This document shows, one piece after another, positions 33,058-42,841 of a stretch of 64,000 bases of DNA; positions within the stretch are counted from its first letter, which is position 1, and each line of letters begins with the position of its first letter. Origin of the DNA: 39-52-133 sp036523795 (GTDB lineage Bacteria > Pseudomonadota > Gammaproteobacteria > Burkholderiales > Gallionellaceae); NCBI GenBank assembly GCA_036523795.1, contig DATDDN010000057.1, positions 9,568 to 73,567 of the forward strand, given 5' to 3'. Below the pieces are notes generated by a model. It was not told where the DNA came from, did not search any database, and saw nothing but the letters and a program-made list of their open reading frames with translations. The translations under genes were made by a program, and so were the position numbers.

Positions 33058-33609
33058 TTATTTACGCTCGGGGAGCATTCGAGTCAGTGTGTTGTCACGC
33101 TTGATATAGTGATGGTACAGGGCGGCAAGTGCATGCAGGCCGATGAGGAAATAGCCGGCTGTCCCTGCAGTCTCGTGAACCTCCTTGATCAGCTTCGCCA
33201 AATCCTTGTTTTCCGCGATCAGTGCCGGCAGTTGCAGGCCAAAGAAAGGGATAGGCTTGCCGCTTGCGCTGAGCAGCAGCCAGCCGCTCAGAGGCATGGC
33301 TATCATCAGTGCATAGAGTGCCAGGTGCAACAGCTTGGCGGACAGCTGTTGCCAGTTCACCGGTTCAGGCTGGATCAAGGGTGTGGGGCCAGCCAGGCGG
33401 GCAATCAGGCGTGGCCAGACCAGCACGAACACCAGCATGCCGAGCATGAAGTGCCAGGTCTTCAGCGCCTCGCGGGGATCGCTGCCCTTGGGATACAGGC
33501 CGCGTAGTTCGATGGTCGCATATACCGCGATGAACAACAGCAACATCAGCCAGTGCAAGCCGATGGAAAGCGAGCCGTAACGGTTTGTTGTGTTTTGCCA
33601 GTTCATCAC
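33058..33609 (-). CDS. Cytochrome b561 family protein
   Basis: A 183-residue membrane protein with four predicted helices. Histidines on the helices are placed as in bacterial cytochrome b561: His in Ile-Gly-Leu-His-Trp (near residue 19), Trp-His-Phe-Met-Leu-Gly (near 53), Leu-Leu-His-Leu-Ala and a C-terminal Gly-Leu-His-Ala-Leu-Ala-Ala-Leu-Tyr-His-His. Such proteins bind two b haems and move electrons from quinol, for example to superoxide. It is 21 bp from the yhcH-like gene on the same strand. Confidence 0.9.
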   Translation of the reverse strand: MMNWQNTTNRYGSLSIGLHWLMLLLFIAVYATIELRGLYPKGSDPREALKTWHFMLGMLVFVLVWPRLIARLAGPTPLIQPEPVNWQQLSAKLLHLALYALMIAMPLSGWLLLSASGKPIPFFGLQLPALIAENKDLAKLIKEVHETAGTAGYFLIGLHALAALYHHYIKRDNTLTRMLPERK

Positions 33610-33685
33610 TCATCTCCTTATGCAAAGTCAGCCTGCTATCAGGGTGACAGCTAGCGTGCTGTAATGCGGATTATATGTTGTGGCC

Positions 33686-35023
33686 TTACAGAAAGCGCGC
33701 GAGCATGCCTTTGGCAGCATTGCCGCTGAGCGGAATGCGCACATGGTGCCCGCTGCCCGGCGCCACACTCAGGACCTCGCCTTCCATGCTGCGCATTTCC
33801 TTCAGTTCGACCACGCGGTTGCCGGCGGGATGGATGATTTCCAGTTTGTCGCCGACCTGGAATTTGTTTTTCACTTCGATCTCGGCATAGCCGTCGTTGC
33901 AGGCGACGATGTCGCCCACGTATTGCTGGCGTGAGCTTTCCGAGTGGCCGCGCAGGTAGTTCTGCTGTTCGTGGGTGTGGTGGCGCTCGTAGAAACCGTC
34001 GGTGTAGCCGCGGCTGGCCAGCGCGTCCAGCGCGCCGAGCAGGCTGTAGTTGAACGGCCGGCCGGCGACGGCGTCGTCGATGGCCTGACGGTAGACCTGG
34101 GCGGTGCGGGCGACGTAGTAGATGGACTTGGTGCGACCTTCCACCTTGAGCGAGTCGATGCCGATCTTGGCCAGTTTCTCCACGTGCTCCACGGCGCGCA
34201 GGTCCTTGGAGTTCATGATGTAGGTGCCGTGCTCGTCTTCCAGCACCGGCATCAGCTCACCGGGATGATCTGCACGCGAAATGACATAGGCGCGATCCGC
34301 CAGCGGATGGCGTGGCTGCGCGCCGCAGTCGGACAGGGCGCTCTCAGACAGCGCCTTGTCGAAATCAAAGTCGATTTTCTGGATGTCGCCGGCGCCATCC
34401 TCTTCTGCGTTGGCCACCTTGTAGTCCCAGCGGCAGGAGTTGGTGCAGGTGCCCTGGTTGGCATCGCGGTGATTGAAGTAGCCGGACAGCAGGCAGCGCC
34501 CGGAGTAGGCGATGCACAGCGCGCCATGCACGAACACTTCCAGCTCCATGTCAGGGCACTGCTGGCGGATCTCCTCGATCTCGTCCAGCGACAATTCGCG
34601 CGACAGGATGACGCGGGTGAGGCCGAGCGACTGCCAGAATTTCACCGCGGCGTAGTTGACGGTGTTGGCCTGCACCGACAGGTGCACATCTACCTCGGGC
34701 CAGCGCTCGCGCACCATGGCGATGAGGCCGGGGTCGGCCATGATCAGCGCATCCGGCTGCATCTCGATCACCGGCTCCATGTCGGCCATGTAGGTCTTGA
34801 CCTTGGCGTTGTGCGGCATCAGGTTGCTGGCGACGAACAGTTTCTTGCCCAGCGCGTGCGCCTCGGCGATGCCGGTGCGCAGCTCTTCCAGCTTGAATTC
34901 ATTGTTGCGTGCGCGCAAGGAATAGCGCGGCTGGCCGGCATACACCGCGTCTGCGCCAAAGGCGTAGGCGGTGCGCATCTTGTCTAGAGTGCCGGCTGGC
35001 AATAACAGTTCGGGTGCTTTCAT
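33686..35023 (-). CDS. U32 peptidase-family tRNA hydroxylation protein, TrhP-like
   Basis: A 445-residue U32-family protein close in length to E. coli YegQ/TrhP. It begins Pro-Glu-Leu-Leu-Leu-Pro-Ala-Gly and has the U32 signature block with Tyr-Ser-Gly-Arg-Cys and a nearby Gly-Thr-Cys-Thr-Asn-Ser-Cys-Arg-Trp near residues 168-195, whose cysteines probably hold an iron-sulfur cluster. TrhP hydroxylates uridine 34 of certain tRNAs on the prephenate-dependent route. The older label 'collagenase-like protease' is probably misleading. It is the last gene of the minus-strand run that starts at metK. Confidence 0.85.
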   Translation of the reverse strand: MKAPELLLPAGTLDKMRTAYAFGADAVYAGQPRYSLRARNNEFKLEELRTGIAEAHALGKKLFVASNLMPHNAKVKTYMADMEPVIEMQPDALIMADPGLIAMVRERWPEVDVHLSVQANTVNYAAVKFWQSLGLTRVILSRELSLDEIEEIRQQCPDMELEVFVHGALCIAYSGRCLLSGYFNHRDANQGTCTNSCRWDYKVANAEEDGAGDIQKIDFDFDKALSESALSDCGAQPRHPLADRAYVISRADHPGELMPVLEDEHGTYIMNSKDLRAVEHVEKLAKIGIDSLKVEGRTKSIYYVARTAQVYRQAIDDAVAGRPFNYSLLGALDALASRGYTDGFYERHHTHEQQNYLRGHSESSRQQYVGDIVACNDGYAEIEVKNKFQVGDKLEIIHPAGNRVVELKEMRSMEGEVLSVAPGSGHHVRIPLSGNAAKGMLARFL

Positions 35024-35098
35024 GATGGTAACCTTGGTTCGTGTGCGTAGATTAGGACCTCAACAGGCTGATTCGGTTCAATCTGCGCAGTGGTCAGT

Positions 35099-35938
35099 TC
35101 AGGTCCGATAGCCCAGCCGTTGCAGGATTTCGCGCGAGGCCTTGGCCTGGTTCAGGGTGTAGAAGTGCAGGCCCGGTGCGCCGCCGGCGAGCAGTTTCTC
35201 GCACAGGCTGGTCACCACCTCGAGGCCGAAGGCCTGGATGGCTTCTGCATCATCGCCATAGCCCTCCAGCGTCTTGCGCATCCAGCGCGGAATCTCGGCG
35301 CCGCAGGCATCGGAGAAGCGCGCCAGCTGCGAGAATCTCACGATCGGCATGATGCCCGGCACGATGGGGGCGGTGATGCCCAGCTTGTGGCAGTCGTCGA
35401 CGAAGCGGAAGTAGGCGTCGGCGTTGTAGAAATACTGGGTGATCGCCGAGTTGGCGCCCGCATTGACCTTGCGCTTGAAGTTGTTGAGGTCCTCGCGCGG
35501 CGATTTGGCCTGCGGGTGGAATTCCGGGTAGGCCGCCACTTCGATGTGGAAGTGTTCGCCGGTCTCGGCACGGATGAACGAGACCAGTTCGTTGGCGTAC
35601 TGGAACTCGCCGATGCTGGCCATGCCCGAGGGCAGGTCGCCGCGCAGGGCAACGATGCGCTTGATGCCGGAGCTCCTGTAAGTCTGCAGCAGGCCGCGGA
35701 TGTTGTCGCGGGTGGAGCCGACGCAAGACAGGTGCGGCGCAGCGTCATGGCCTTCGGCCTTGATCTGCAGGACGGTTTCCAGCGTGCGTTCCTGGGTGGA
35801 GCCGCCGGCGCCGAAGGTGACAGAGAAGAATTCCGGCTTGAACAGCGCCAGCTGTTTGCGTGCGGCGGTGAGCTTCTCCACGCCTTCCGCGGTCTGCGGC
35901 GGAAAGAATTCGAAGCTGATTGGTTGCTTGGGTGTCAT
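35099..35938 (-). CDS. metF: Methylenetetrahydrofolate reductase
   Basis: A 279-residue FAD-dependent reductase of the usual bacterial size. The N-terminal Ser-Phe-Glu-Phe-Phe-Pro-Pro segment has the active-site Glu, and Phe-Phe-Ser-Val-Thr-Phe-Gly-Ala-Gly-Gly-Ser follows. Ala-Leu-Arg-Gly-Asp-Leu-Pro lies near residue 98 and Ile-Thr-Gln-Tyr-Phe-Tyr near 165. It makes 5-methyl-THF for methionine synthesis. It sits downstream of ahcY in a methyl-cycle operon, 13 bp after a small membrane protein gene. Confidence 0.96.
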   Translation of the reverse strand: MTPKQPISFEFFPPQTAEGVEKLTAARKQLALFKPEFFSVTFGAGGSTQERTLETVLQIKAEGHDAAPHLSCVGSTRDNIRGLLQTYRSSGIKRIVALRGDLPSGMASIGEFQYANELVSFIRAETGEHFHIEVAAYPEFHPQAKSPREDLNNFKRKVNAGANSAITQYFYNADAYFRFVDDCHKLGITAPIVPGIMPIVRFSQLARFSDACGAEIPRWMRKTLEGYGDDAEAIQAFGLEVVTSLCEKLLAGGAPGLHFYTLNQAKASREILQRLGYRT

Positions 35939-35951
35939 GTTGATGATCCGC

Positions 35952-36326
35952 TTATTCGTGCAGATTGTCTCTGGACACTGGCGGCTTGCGCTGGAAGATC
36001 AGCATGGACAGCACCGAGGAGATGATGCTGTACAGCAGCGCACCCGCGACGCCATACCAGAAGCCGCTGACCTCGAAGCCCTTGAGCACCGAGCCGGCAA
36101 ACCAGAACAGCAGGCCGTTGATGACCAGGATGAACAGCCCTAGCGTCACCACGGTCACCGGCAGGGTGAGCAGGATCAGCAGAGGCCGGATCAGCGTGTT
36201 GATCAGGCCGAGCACCAGCGCGGCGATCAGCGCGGCGGTAAAACCGTCCACGTGAATGCCGGGCAACACATAGGCCACGGTGAGCAGTGCCAGCGCATTG
36301 AGTATCCAGATGACAATCAGTTGCAT
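35952..36326 (-). CDS. Small membrane protein of the phage-holin 4 superfamily (YvlD-like)
   Basis: A 124-residue protein with four predicted membrane helices covering residues ~4-110. The Leu-Gly-Leu-Ile-Asn-Thr-Leu-Ile-Arg-Pro-Leu-Leu motif near residue 40 and Val-Thr-Leu-Gly-Leu-Phe near 62 are typical of the family. Despite the name there is no phage context; genes of this type are common as single chromosomal copies. Function unknown. Its place between ahcY and metF suggests co-expression with the methyl cycle. Confidence 0.85.
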   Translation of the reverse strand: MQLIVIWILNALALLTVAYVLPGIHVDGFTAALIAALVLGLINTLIRPLLILLTLPVTVVTLGLFILVINGLLFWFAGSVLKGFEVSGFWYGVAGALLYSIISSVLSMLIFQRKPPVSRDNLHE

Positions 36327-36410
36327 GGTTAGTCCTTAAAGTGGCGGCGGTCCTGCAGGAAACGGGGCGTGCCAGGTTCCTGCAAGATTCGCGCTCATTC
36401 TAGGCCAGTT

Positions 36411-37823
<1,413 letters not shown>

Positions 37824-37871
37824 GTTGATCTCCATTCAAGTTAATGAACAGGCGCAGTTGAAACTGTGAAC

Positions 37872-37922
37872 CGCACCTCCGAGCCTGGCAGTCATTGCTG
37901 CTGCAGCGCCTCTCGGAGGTGG
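37872..37922 (-). promoter_or_regulatory. SAH riboswitch upstream of ahcY
   Basis: On the minus strand a 10-bp perfect P1 helix, CACCTCCGAG with CTCGGAGGTG, brackets an aggcgctgc element and a GCCAGGCTCGG segment, the conserved core of the S-adenosylhomocysteine riboswitch (ahcY motif). The 5' core reads GAGAGGCGC rather than the consensus GAGGAGCGC, a small deviation. It ends about 50 nt before the ahcY start. Known SAH riboswitches raise expression when SAH is bound, which fits an SAH hydrolase gene. Confidence 0.8.
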
Positions 37923-37934
37923 GGAAGAATGAGT

Positions 37935-37965
37935 GCAGGCAGCAAAGTGTGATTTTGCTGCCTGC
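37935..37965 (-). terminator. Hairpin between metK and the ahcY riboswitch
   Basis: A 12-bp perfect stem, GCAGGCAGCAAA with TTTGCTGCCTGC, around a 7-base loop starts 20 bp after the metK stop. On the minus strand it is followed by a pyrimidine-rich but not T-only stretch. It probably ends or attenuates metK transcripts before the second riboswitch. Confidence 0.55.
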
Positions 37966-37985
37966 GATGTGATACCGGTAATGCT

Positions 37986-39149
37986 TTACAGGCCAGCGTC
38001 AGCGCGCAATGCCGCTGCCTTGTCTGTGGCTTCCCACGTAAACCCGGGCTCTTCGCGACCAAAGTGACCGTAAGCTGCGGTGTTCAGGTAAACCGGGCGC
38101 AACAGGTCGAGCATCTGCACGATGCCTTTCGGACGCAGGTCGAAATGCTTCTTCACCAGCTCGGCGATCTTTTCGTCCGACACCTTGCCGGTGCCATAGG
38201 TGGTGACCCACACGCTGGTGGGCTGGGCCACGCCAATCGCATAGGAGATCTGGATCAGGCAGCGGCTGGCGAGGCCGGCGGCGACGATGTTCTTCGCCAC
38301 ATAACGGCCGGCATAGGCCGCAGAGCGGTCCACCTTGGACGGGTCCTTGCCGGAGAAGGCGCCGCCGCCATGGGGCGCAGCACCGCCATAGGTGTCGACA
38401 ATGATCTTGCGACCGGTCAGGCCGCAGTCGCCCTGCGGGCCGCCGATGACGAAACGGCCGGTGGGGTTGACCAGATACTTGATGTCGCCCTTGATCAGTT
38501 CCTTGGGCAGCACGGGCTTGATGATTTCTTCGATCACCGCCTCGCGGATGGCTTCCTGCGTCATCTCCGGTGCGTGCTGGGTAGACAGCACCACGGTGTC
38601 GATGGCGAACGGCTTGCCGTCCTGGTAACGCACGGTCACCTGCGACTTGGCATCGGGGCGCAGCCAGTTCAGGCGGCCGTCACGGCGCAGTTGCGACTGG
38701 CGCTCGACGATGCGGTGCGCCATGTAGATCGGCAGCGGCATCAGCGTGTCTGTCTCGTCGCAGGCGTAGCCGAACATCAGGCCCTGGTCGCCGGCACCCT
38801 GGTTCAGGTTGTCGTCGTAGGCCTTGTTCACGCCCTGCGCGATATCCGGGCTCTGCTTGTCGTAGGCCACCAGCACGGCGCAGCCCTTGTAATCGATGCC
38901 GTATTCGGTATTGTCGTAGCCGATGCGCTTGATGGTGTCGCGCGCCACGTGGATGTAGTCGACGTTGGCCGAGGTGGTGATCTCGCCAGCAAGCACGACC
39001 AGGCCGGTGTTGACCAGCGTTTCTGCGGCGATGCGGGCATGTGGGTCTTGCGCCAGGATGGCGTCGACGATGGCGTCGGAAATCTGGTCCGCTACTTTGT
39101 CGGGATGACCTTCGGATACAGACTCGGACGTAAACAGGTATTCACTCAT
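37986..39149 (-). CDS. metK: S-adenosylmethionine synthetase
   Basis: A 387-residue enzyme. It begins Met-Ser-Glu-Tyr-Leu-Phe-Thr-Ser-Glu-Ser-Val-Ser-Glu-Gly-His-Pro-Asp-Lys and contains the two family signatures Gly-Ala-Gly-Asp-Gln-Gly-Leu-Met-Phe-Gly-Tyr (near residue 118) and Gly-Gly-Gly-Ala-Phe-Ser-Gly-Lys-Asp-Pro-x-Lys-Val-Asp (near 265). It makes SAM from methionine and ATP. The ATG at 39149 follows GGAG; the frame is open 26 codons further, but that region is leader RNA. It heads the metK-ahcY-metF operon behind its own SAH-riboswitch-like leader. Confidence 0.97.
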   Translation of the reverse strand: MSEYLFTSESVSEGHPDKVADQISDAIVDAILAQDPHARIAAETLVNTGLVVLAGEITTSANVDYIHVARDTIKRIGYDNTEYGIDYKGCAVLVAYDKQSPDIAQGVNKAYDDNLNQGAGDQGLMFGYACDETDTLMPLPIYMAHRIVERQSQLRRDGRLNWLRPDAKSQVTVRYQDGKPFAIDTVVLSTQHAPEMTQEAIREAVIEEIIKPVLPKELIKGDIKYLVNPTGRFVIGGPQGDCGLTGRKIIVDTYGGAAPHGGGAFSGKDPSKVDRSAAYAGRYVAKNIVAAGLASRCLIQISYAIGVAQPTSVWVTTYGTGKVSDEKIAELVKKHFDLRPKGIVQMLDLLRPVYLNTAAYGHFGREEPGFTWEATDKAAALRADAGL

Positions 39150-39213
39150 AACCACTCCAGTTTGCAGTGGACAGGCGGGGATGTGTCGTGCGGATTGAGG
39201 CCCACCCGGACAT

Positions 39214-39230
39214 CCCGTGCCTGGCACGGG
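39214..39230 (-). promoter_or_regulatory. Hairpin in the metK leader
   Basis: A short perfect palindrome, CCCGTGCC with GGCACGGG, lies between the riboswitch and the metK start. It has no T-tract. It may form part of the expression platform through which the riboswitch affects ribosome access or termination. Confidence 0.35.
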
Positions 39231-39253
39231 TTAACAGGTGAGCGTCGTTAAGA

Positions 39254-39300
39254 CTTGCCGAGCCTGGCGGGACTACGCCCGTCGCAACGCTCCTCAGCAA
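39254..39300 (-). promoter_or_regulatory. SAH riboswitch upstream of metK
   Basis: On the minus strand the core GAGGAGCGTTGC is followed by a CGGG/CCCG hairpin and GCCAGGCTCGG, matching the SAH riboswitch consensus exactly at its most conserved positions. A flanking P1 helix (TTGCTGAG with CTCGGCAA, one G-U pair) closes it. It starts about 7 bp after a perfect -10 box. This places SAM synthesis, as well as SAH removal, under SAH sensing. Confidence 0.87.
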
Positions 39301-39306
39301 ATTGCG

Positions 39307-39335
39307 ATTATACAGTGAAGTGGAACGATGACCAA
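39307..39335 (-). promoter_or_regulatory. Promoter of the metK-ahcY-metF operon
   Basis: On the minus strand a perfect TATAAT (39307-39312) lies 17 bp from a TTGGTC -35 (39330-39335). Expected initiation is only a few bases before the SAH riboswitch, as required for a leader RNA. Confidence 0.7.
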
Positions 39336-39357
39336 ATCACGGCTGCGGCCCAGAATG

Positions 39358-39388
39358 CTGACAATCCGAAGGGGGCTTGCGCTAAAAT
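39358..39388 (+). promoter_or_regulatory. Candidate promoter for the acyltransferase pair
   Basis: CTGACA (39358-39363) and TAAAAT (39383-39388) are 19 bp apart, each one mismatch from sigma-70 consensus, about 125 bp upstream of the first acyltransferase gene. The spacing is longer than optimal, so confidence is low. Together with the metK leader this accounts for the 363-bp gap 39150-39512. Confidence 0.3.
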
Positions 39389-39512
39389 GCCGTGCGCCCT
39401 GCCGGTCTCACGCTGGCGTATGGCGGGCAATGGGCAGATACATCACTAAATCTTTCATGCGGACCCGGGGCAAAAACTTGCTGGCCGTCAACAACGCGCT
39501 TCCGAATTGCTT

Positions 39513-40391
39513 ATGAGTTCATCTTTTGTCGTGTGGTTATTCGACCTGCTGGCGCGCTTGCCGCTGAGCTTCCTGCACAGGCTGGGGACGCTGCTTGGCT
39601 GGGTGATCTATCTGATGTCCGGGCCGTACGCCGGGCGCTTGCGGGACAATCTGGGGCACGCGCATGACGGCATGGCAGCAGCGGAATTCCGTCCGCTGCT
39701 GCGCGCCAGTGTGGCCGAGGCCGGCAAGAGCGTGGCCGAGCTGCCCTGGCTGTGGCGCCGGCCGGTAGTCGAGGTATTGCAGGCAGTGCGCCTATGCCAT
39801 GGTTTCGCGCAGGTGGAGGCGGCCTGCAACAGCGGCAAGGGCGTGATCTTCCTGACGCCGCACATGGGCTGTTTCGAGATCATCTCGCTGTATGTCGCCG
39901 CACAGTATCACCTCACCATCATGTATCGCCCGGCCAAGCTGACCTGGCTGGATCGCGTCATGCGCGAAGGTCGTCAGCGCGGCAAGGTTACGCTGGCGCG
40001 CACCGACATCGGTGGCGTACGCGCCATGTACAAGACGCTCAAGCGCGGCGAAAGCATCGGCCTGTTGCCGGACCAGGTGCCCGGCAACGGCGAGGGCGAA
40101 TGGGCGGAATTCTTCGGGCGACAGGCCTATACCATGACGTTGGTGGGGCGGCTGGCCGAATCCAGCGGAGCGACGGTGATGATGTCGTACGCCATCCGTC
40201 TGCCGAAAGGTGCCGGCTATGACCTGTATTTCGAGCCGCTGGAATTGGCTCCCGACGTTTCCGTGGCGCTGCAGATCAATCGCGCACTGGAGAAGGTCGT
40301 GCGGACCTGCCCGTCGCAATATCTGTGGAGCTATAACCGCTATAAGGTGCCAGCCGGTATTACTGCACCACAACAGGGAGGAGATGCCTGA
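39513..40391 (+). CDS. Lipid A biosynthesis late acyltransferase (LpxL/HtrB family), first copy
   Basis: A 292-residue membrane-anchored acyltransferase with an N-terminal hydrophobic helix (about residues 5-30). The catalytic His-x4-acidic motif is His117-Met-Gly-Cys-Phe-Glu122. Pro-Asp-Gln-Val-Pro near residue 187 and a Tyr-Leu-Trp-Ser-Tyr-Asn-Arg-Tyr-Lys C-terminal block are also typical. The enzyme adds a secondary fatty acyl chain to Kdo-lipid IVA at the inner membrane. The ATG at 39513 is taken over a TTG two codons earlier. It overlaps the second copy by 1 bp, implying coupling. Confidence 0.9.
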   Translation: MSSSFVVWLFDLLARLPLSFLHRLGTLLGWVIYLMSGPYAGRLRDNLGHAHDGMAAAEFRPLLRASVAEAGKSVAELPWLWRRPVVEVLQAVRLCHGFAQVEAACNSGKGVIFLTPHMGCFEIISLYVAAQYHLTIMYRPAKLTWLDRVMREGRQRGKVTLARTDIGGVRAMYKTLKRGESIGLLPDQVPGNGEGEWAEFFGRQAYTMTLVGRLAESSGATVMMSYAIRLPKGAGYDLYFEPLELAPDVSVALQINRALEKVVRTCPSQYLWSYNRYKVPAGITAPQQGGDA

Positions 40392-41263
40392 TGGCGCGTG
40401 TGGGCGTGTTCCTGTTGTGGCTGTTGCACTTCCTGCCGCTGCGCATGCTGGGCTGGATCGGCAATGGGCTGGGCATGTTGCTGTACACGCTGGCGCGCGA
40501 GCGGCGCGAGGTGGCGGCGATCAACCTGCGCCTGTGCTTCCCGGACAAGAGCGAGGCCGAGCGCGCGCTGCTGGTGCGTCGCCATTTCCGTGCCTTCGGT
40601 CGTAGCGTGCTGGAGCGCAGCATCCTGTGGTGGTCCAGCCCGGCGCGGCTGGAGCGGCTGGTCAAGGTGCGCGGGCTGGAGCATTTCGAGGTCGCGCGAC
40701 AGCAGCCGAGCATCCTGCTCACGGCGCACTTCGTGGCGCTGGATGTGGGCGGTTCCTGGCTGTCGCGCCACATCGATGTGGTGTCCATCTACTCCAAACA
40801 GAAGAACGCCTACATGGAAGCGCTGGTGCTGCGCATGCGCAAACGCTTCGGCAAGCAGGTGCTGTTCTCGCGCCAGGACGGCATGCGCCCGGTGATCAAG
40901 GCGATGCGCGAGGGGCATCCGTTCTATTACTTCGTCGACCAGGACCTGACCGTGAAGGATGGCATGTTCGTGCCGTTCTTCGGCGTACCGGCAGCCACCC
41001 TCAGCACCCTGCCGCGCCTGGCTGAAATGGGCCGCGCCCAGGTGGTGCCCTGCATCACGCGCGTGCTGCCGGATTATCAGGGCTATGAAGTGACCTTCTA
41101 TCCGCCGTGGGAGAATTATCCCAGCGGCGATCCCGCGGCGGATACACGCCGCATCAACGAGTTTGTCGAGCAGCGTGTGCTGGAAATGCCGGAGCAGTAT
41201 TTCTGGGTGCACAAGCGTTTCAAGACCAGGCCCGAGGGCGAGGCCAGCTTTTATCCCGAATAA
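40391..41263 (+). CDS. Lipid A biosynthesis late acyltransferase (LpxL/HtrB family), second copy
   Basis: A 290-residue paralogue of the preceding gene. It has the hydrophobic N-terminal helix, catalytic His113-Phe-Val-Ala-Leu-Asp118, an Asp-Gln-Asp-Leu-Thr segment near residue 183, and Phe-Trp-Val-His-Lys-Arg-Phe-Lys-Thr-Arg at the C-terminus as in LpxL. The pair could supply the two secondary acyl chains of hexa-acylated lipid A. Which copy acts first cannot be told from sequence alone. Confidence 0.9.
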   Translation: MARVGVFLLWLLHFLPLRMLGWIGNGLGMLLYTLARERREVAAINLRLCFPDKSEAERALLVRRHFRAFGRSVLERSILWWSSPARLERLVKVRGLEHFEVARQQPSILLTAHFVALDVGGSWLSRHIDVVSIYSKQKNAYMEALVLRMRKRFGKQVLFSRQDGMRPVIKAMREGHPFYYFVDQDLTVKDGMFVPFFGVPAATLSTLPRLAEMGRAQVVPCITRVLPDYQGYEVTFYPPWENYPSGDPAADTRRINEFVEQRVLEMPEQYFWVHKRFKTRPEGEASFYPE

Positions 41264-41304
41264 GTTTGCCTGCCCTGTCTGCGGGGCCGGAAGAGAGGAC
41301 TGCC

Positions 41305-42783
41305 ATGAAATATCACGACCTGCGCGACTTCATCGAGCAGCTGGAAAAAATGGGCGAGCTGAAGCGGATTTCCGCGCCCGTGTCCACGCATCTGGAAATG
41401 ACCGAGATCTGCGATCGCGTGTTGCGTGCCGGCGGCCCGGCCATCCTGTTCGAGAATCCGCTCGATCGCGAGGGGCGCAAGCTGGCGATGCCGGTGCTGG
41501 CCAACCTGTTTGGCACGCCGCGCCGGGTGGCGCTGGGCATGGGTGAGGAGAGCACCGAAGCGCTGCGCGAGGTGGGCAAGTTGCTGTCCTACCTGAAAGA
41601 ACCGGAGCCGCCCAAGGGCCTGAAGGATGCCTGGGAAAAATGGCCGGTGCTGAAACAGGTGCTCAACATGTCGCCCAAGGTGCTGTCGTCCGCGCCCTGC
41701 CAGGATGTGGTGTGGGAAGGCGAGGAGGTGGATCTGGCCAGGCTGCCGATCCAGCACTGCTGGCCCGGCGACGTGGCGCCGCTGATCACTTGGGGTCTGG
41801 TGGTGACGCGCGGGCCGAACAAGGCGCGGCAGAATCTCGGCATCTATCGCCAGCAGGTGATAGCCAAGAACAAGGTGATAATGCGCTGGCTCGCCCATCG
41901 CGGCGGCGCGCTGGACTATCGCGACCACTGCGAAAAAAATCCCGGCCAGCCGTTCCCCATCGTGGTGGTGATCGGTGCCGATCCGGCCACCATCCTCGGT
42001 GCGGTGACGCCGGTGCCGGATTCATTGAGCGAGTATCAGTTTGCCGGGCTGCTGCGCGGCTCCAAGACCGAGCTGGTCAAGTGCCTCGGCTCCGACCTGC
42101 AGGTGCCGGCCAGCGCCGAGATCGTGCTGGAGGGGGTGATCCACCCCGGCGAAACCGCGCTGGAAGGGCCGTATGGCGACCATACTGGCTACTACAACGA
42201 GCAGGAGACCTTCCCGGTGTTCACCATCGAGCGCATCACCATGCGCAAACAGCCGCTCTACCATTCGACCTATACCGGCAAGCCGCCCGATGAGCCGGCC
42301 ATGCTGGGCGTGGCGCTGAACGAAGTGTTCGTGCCGCTGCTGCAGAGGCAGTTCCCGGAGATCGTGGATTTCTACCTGCCGCCGGAAGGCTGCTCCTACC
42401 GCATGGCGGTGGTGAGCATCAAGAAGCAGTATCCCGGTCATGCCAAGCGTGTGATGTTCGGCATCTGGTCCTTCCTGCGCCAGTTCATGTACACCAAGTT
42501 CATCATCGTGGTGGACGATGACATCGATGTGCGCGACTGGAAGGAAGTGATGTGGGCCATCACCACCCGCGTCGATCCGTCGCGGGACACCCTGCTGGTG
42601 GACAGCACCCCGATCGACTACCTCGACTTCGCCAGCCCGGTGTCCGGCCTGGGCAGCAAGATGGGGCTGGATGCGACCAACAAGTGGCCGGGCGAGACGC
42701 AGCGTGAGTGGGGTACACCGATTGTGATGGATGAGGCGGTGAAGCGCAGGGTAGACGAGATGTGGGGTGACCTCGGGTTGTAA
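41305..42783 (+). CDS. ubiD: 4-hydroxy-3-polyprenylbenzoate decarboxylase UbiD
   Basis: A 492-residue protein, close to the 497 residues of E. coli UbiD. It begins Met-Lys-Tyr-x-Asp-Leu-Arg-Asp-Phe-Ile. The Glu-Gly-Val-Ile-His-Pro-Gly-Glu-Thr-Ala-x-Glu-Gly-Pro-Tyr-Gly-Asp block near residue 275 holds active-site acidic residues, and Met-Gly-Leu-Asp-Ala-Thr-Asn-Lys-Trp-Pro-Gly-Glu is near 453. UbiD uses prenylated FMN made by UbiX to decarboxylate the ubiquinone precursor. The ATG at 41305 gives the family start; an upstream open frame overlapping the acyltransferase gene is spurious. Confidence 0.96.
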   Translation: MKYHDLRDFIEQLEKMGELKRISAPVSTHLEMTEICDRVLRAGGPAILFENPLDREGRKLAMPVLANLFGTPRRVALGMGEESTEALREVGKLLSYLKEPEPPKGLKDAWEKWPVLKQVLNMSPKVLSSAPCQDVVWEGEEVDLARLPIQHCWPGDVAPLITWGLVVTRGPNKARQNLGIYRQQVIAKNKVIMRWLAHRGGALDYRDHCEKNPGQPFPIVVVIGADPATILGAVTPVPDSLSEYQFAGLLRGSKTELVKCLGSDLQVPASAEIVLEGVIHPGETALEGPYGDHTGYYNEQETFPVFTIERITMRKQPLYHSTYTGKPPDEPAMLGVALNEVFVPLLQRQFPEIVDFYLPPEGCSYRMAVVSIKKQYPGHAKRVMFGIWSFLRQFMYTKFIIVVDDDIDVRDWKEVMWAITTRVDPSRDTLLVDSTPIDYLDFASPVSGLGSKMGLDATNKWPGETQREWGTPIVMDEAVKRRVDEMWGDLGL

Positions 42784-42800
42784 CTCAGATCTTTTGAAAT

Positions 42801-42835
42801 AAAAAGCCGGAGCAAGTCCGGCTTCTTCATTTTTG
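42801..42835. terminator. Bidirectional terminator between ubiD and the barrel gene
   Basis: AAGCCGGA with TCCGGCTT around a 5-base loop is preceded by an A-run and followed by TTCATTTTT. It can terminate ubiD on the plus strand and the converging outer-membrane gene on the minus strand. Confidence 0.8.
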
Positions 42836-42841
42836 CTTCAA

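Noticed and set aside
35952..36326. Prophage remnant suggested by the holin-family name
   Set aside because: No other phage gene is near; the family is a common chromosomal membrane protein and the gene sits inside a methyl-cycle operon.
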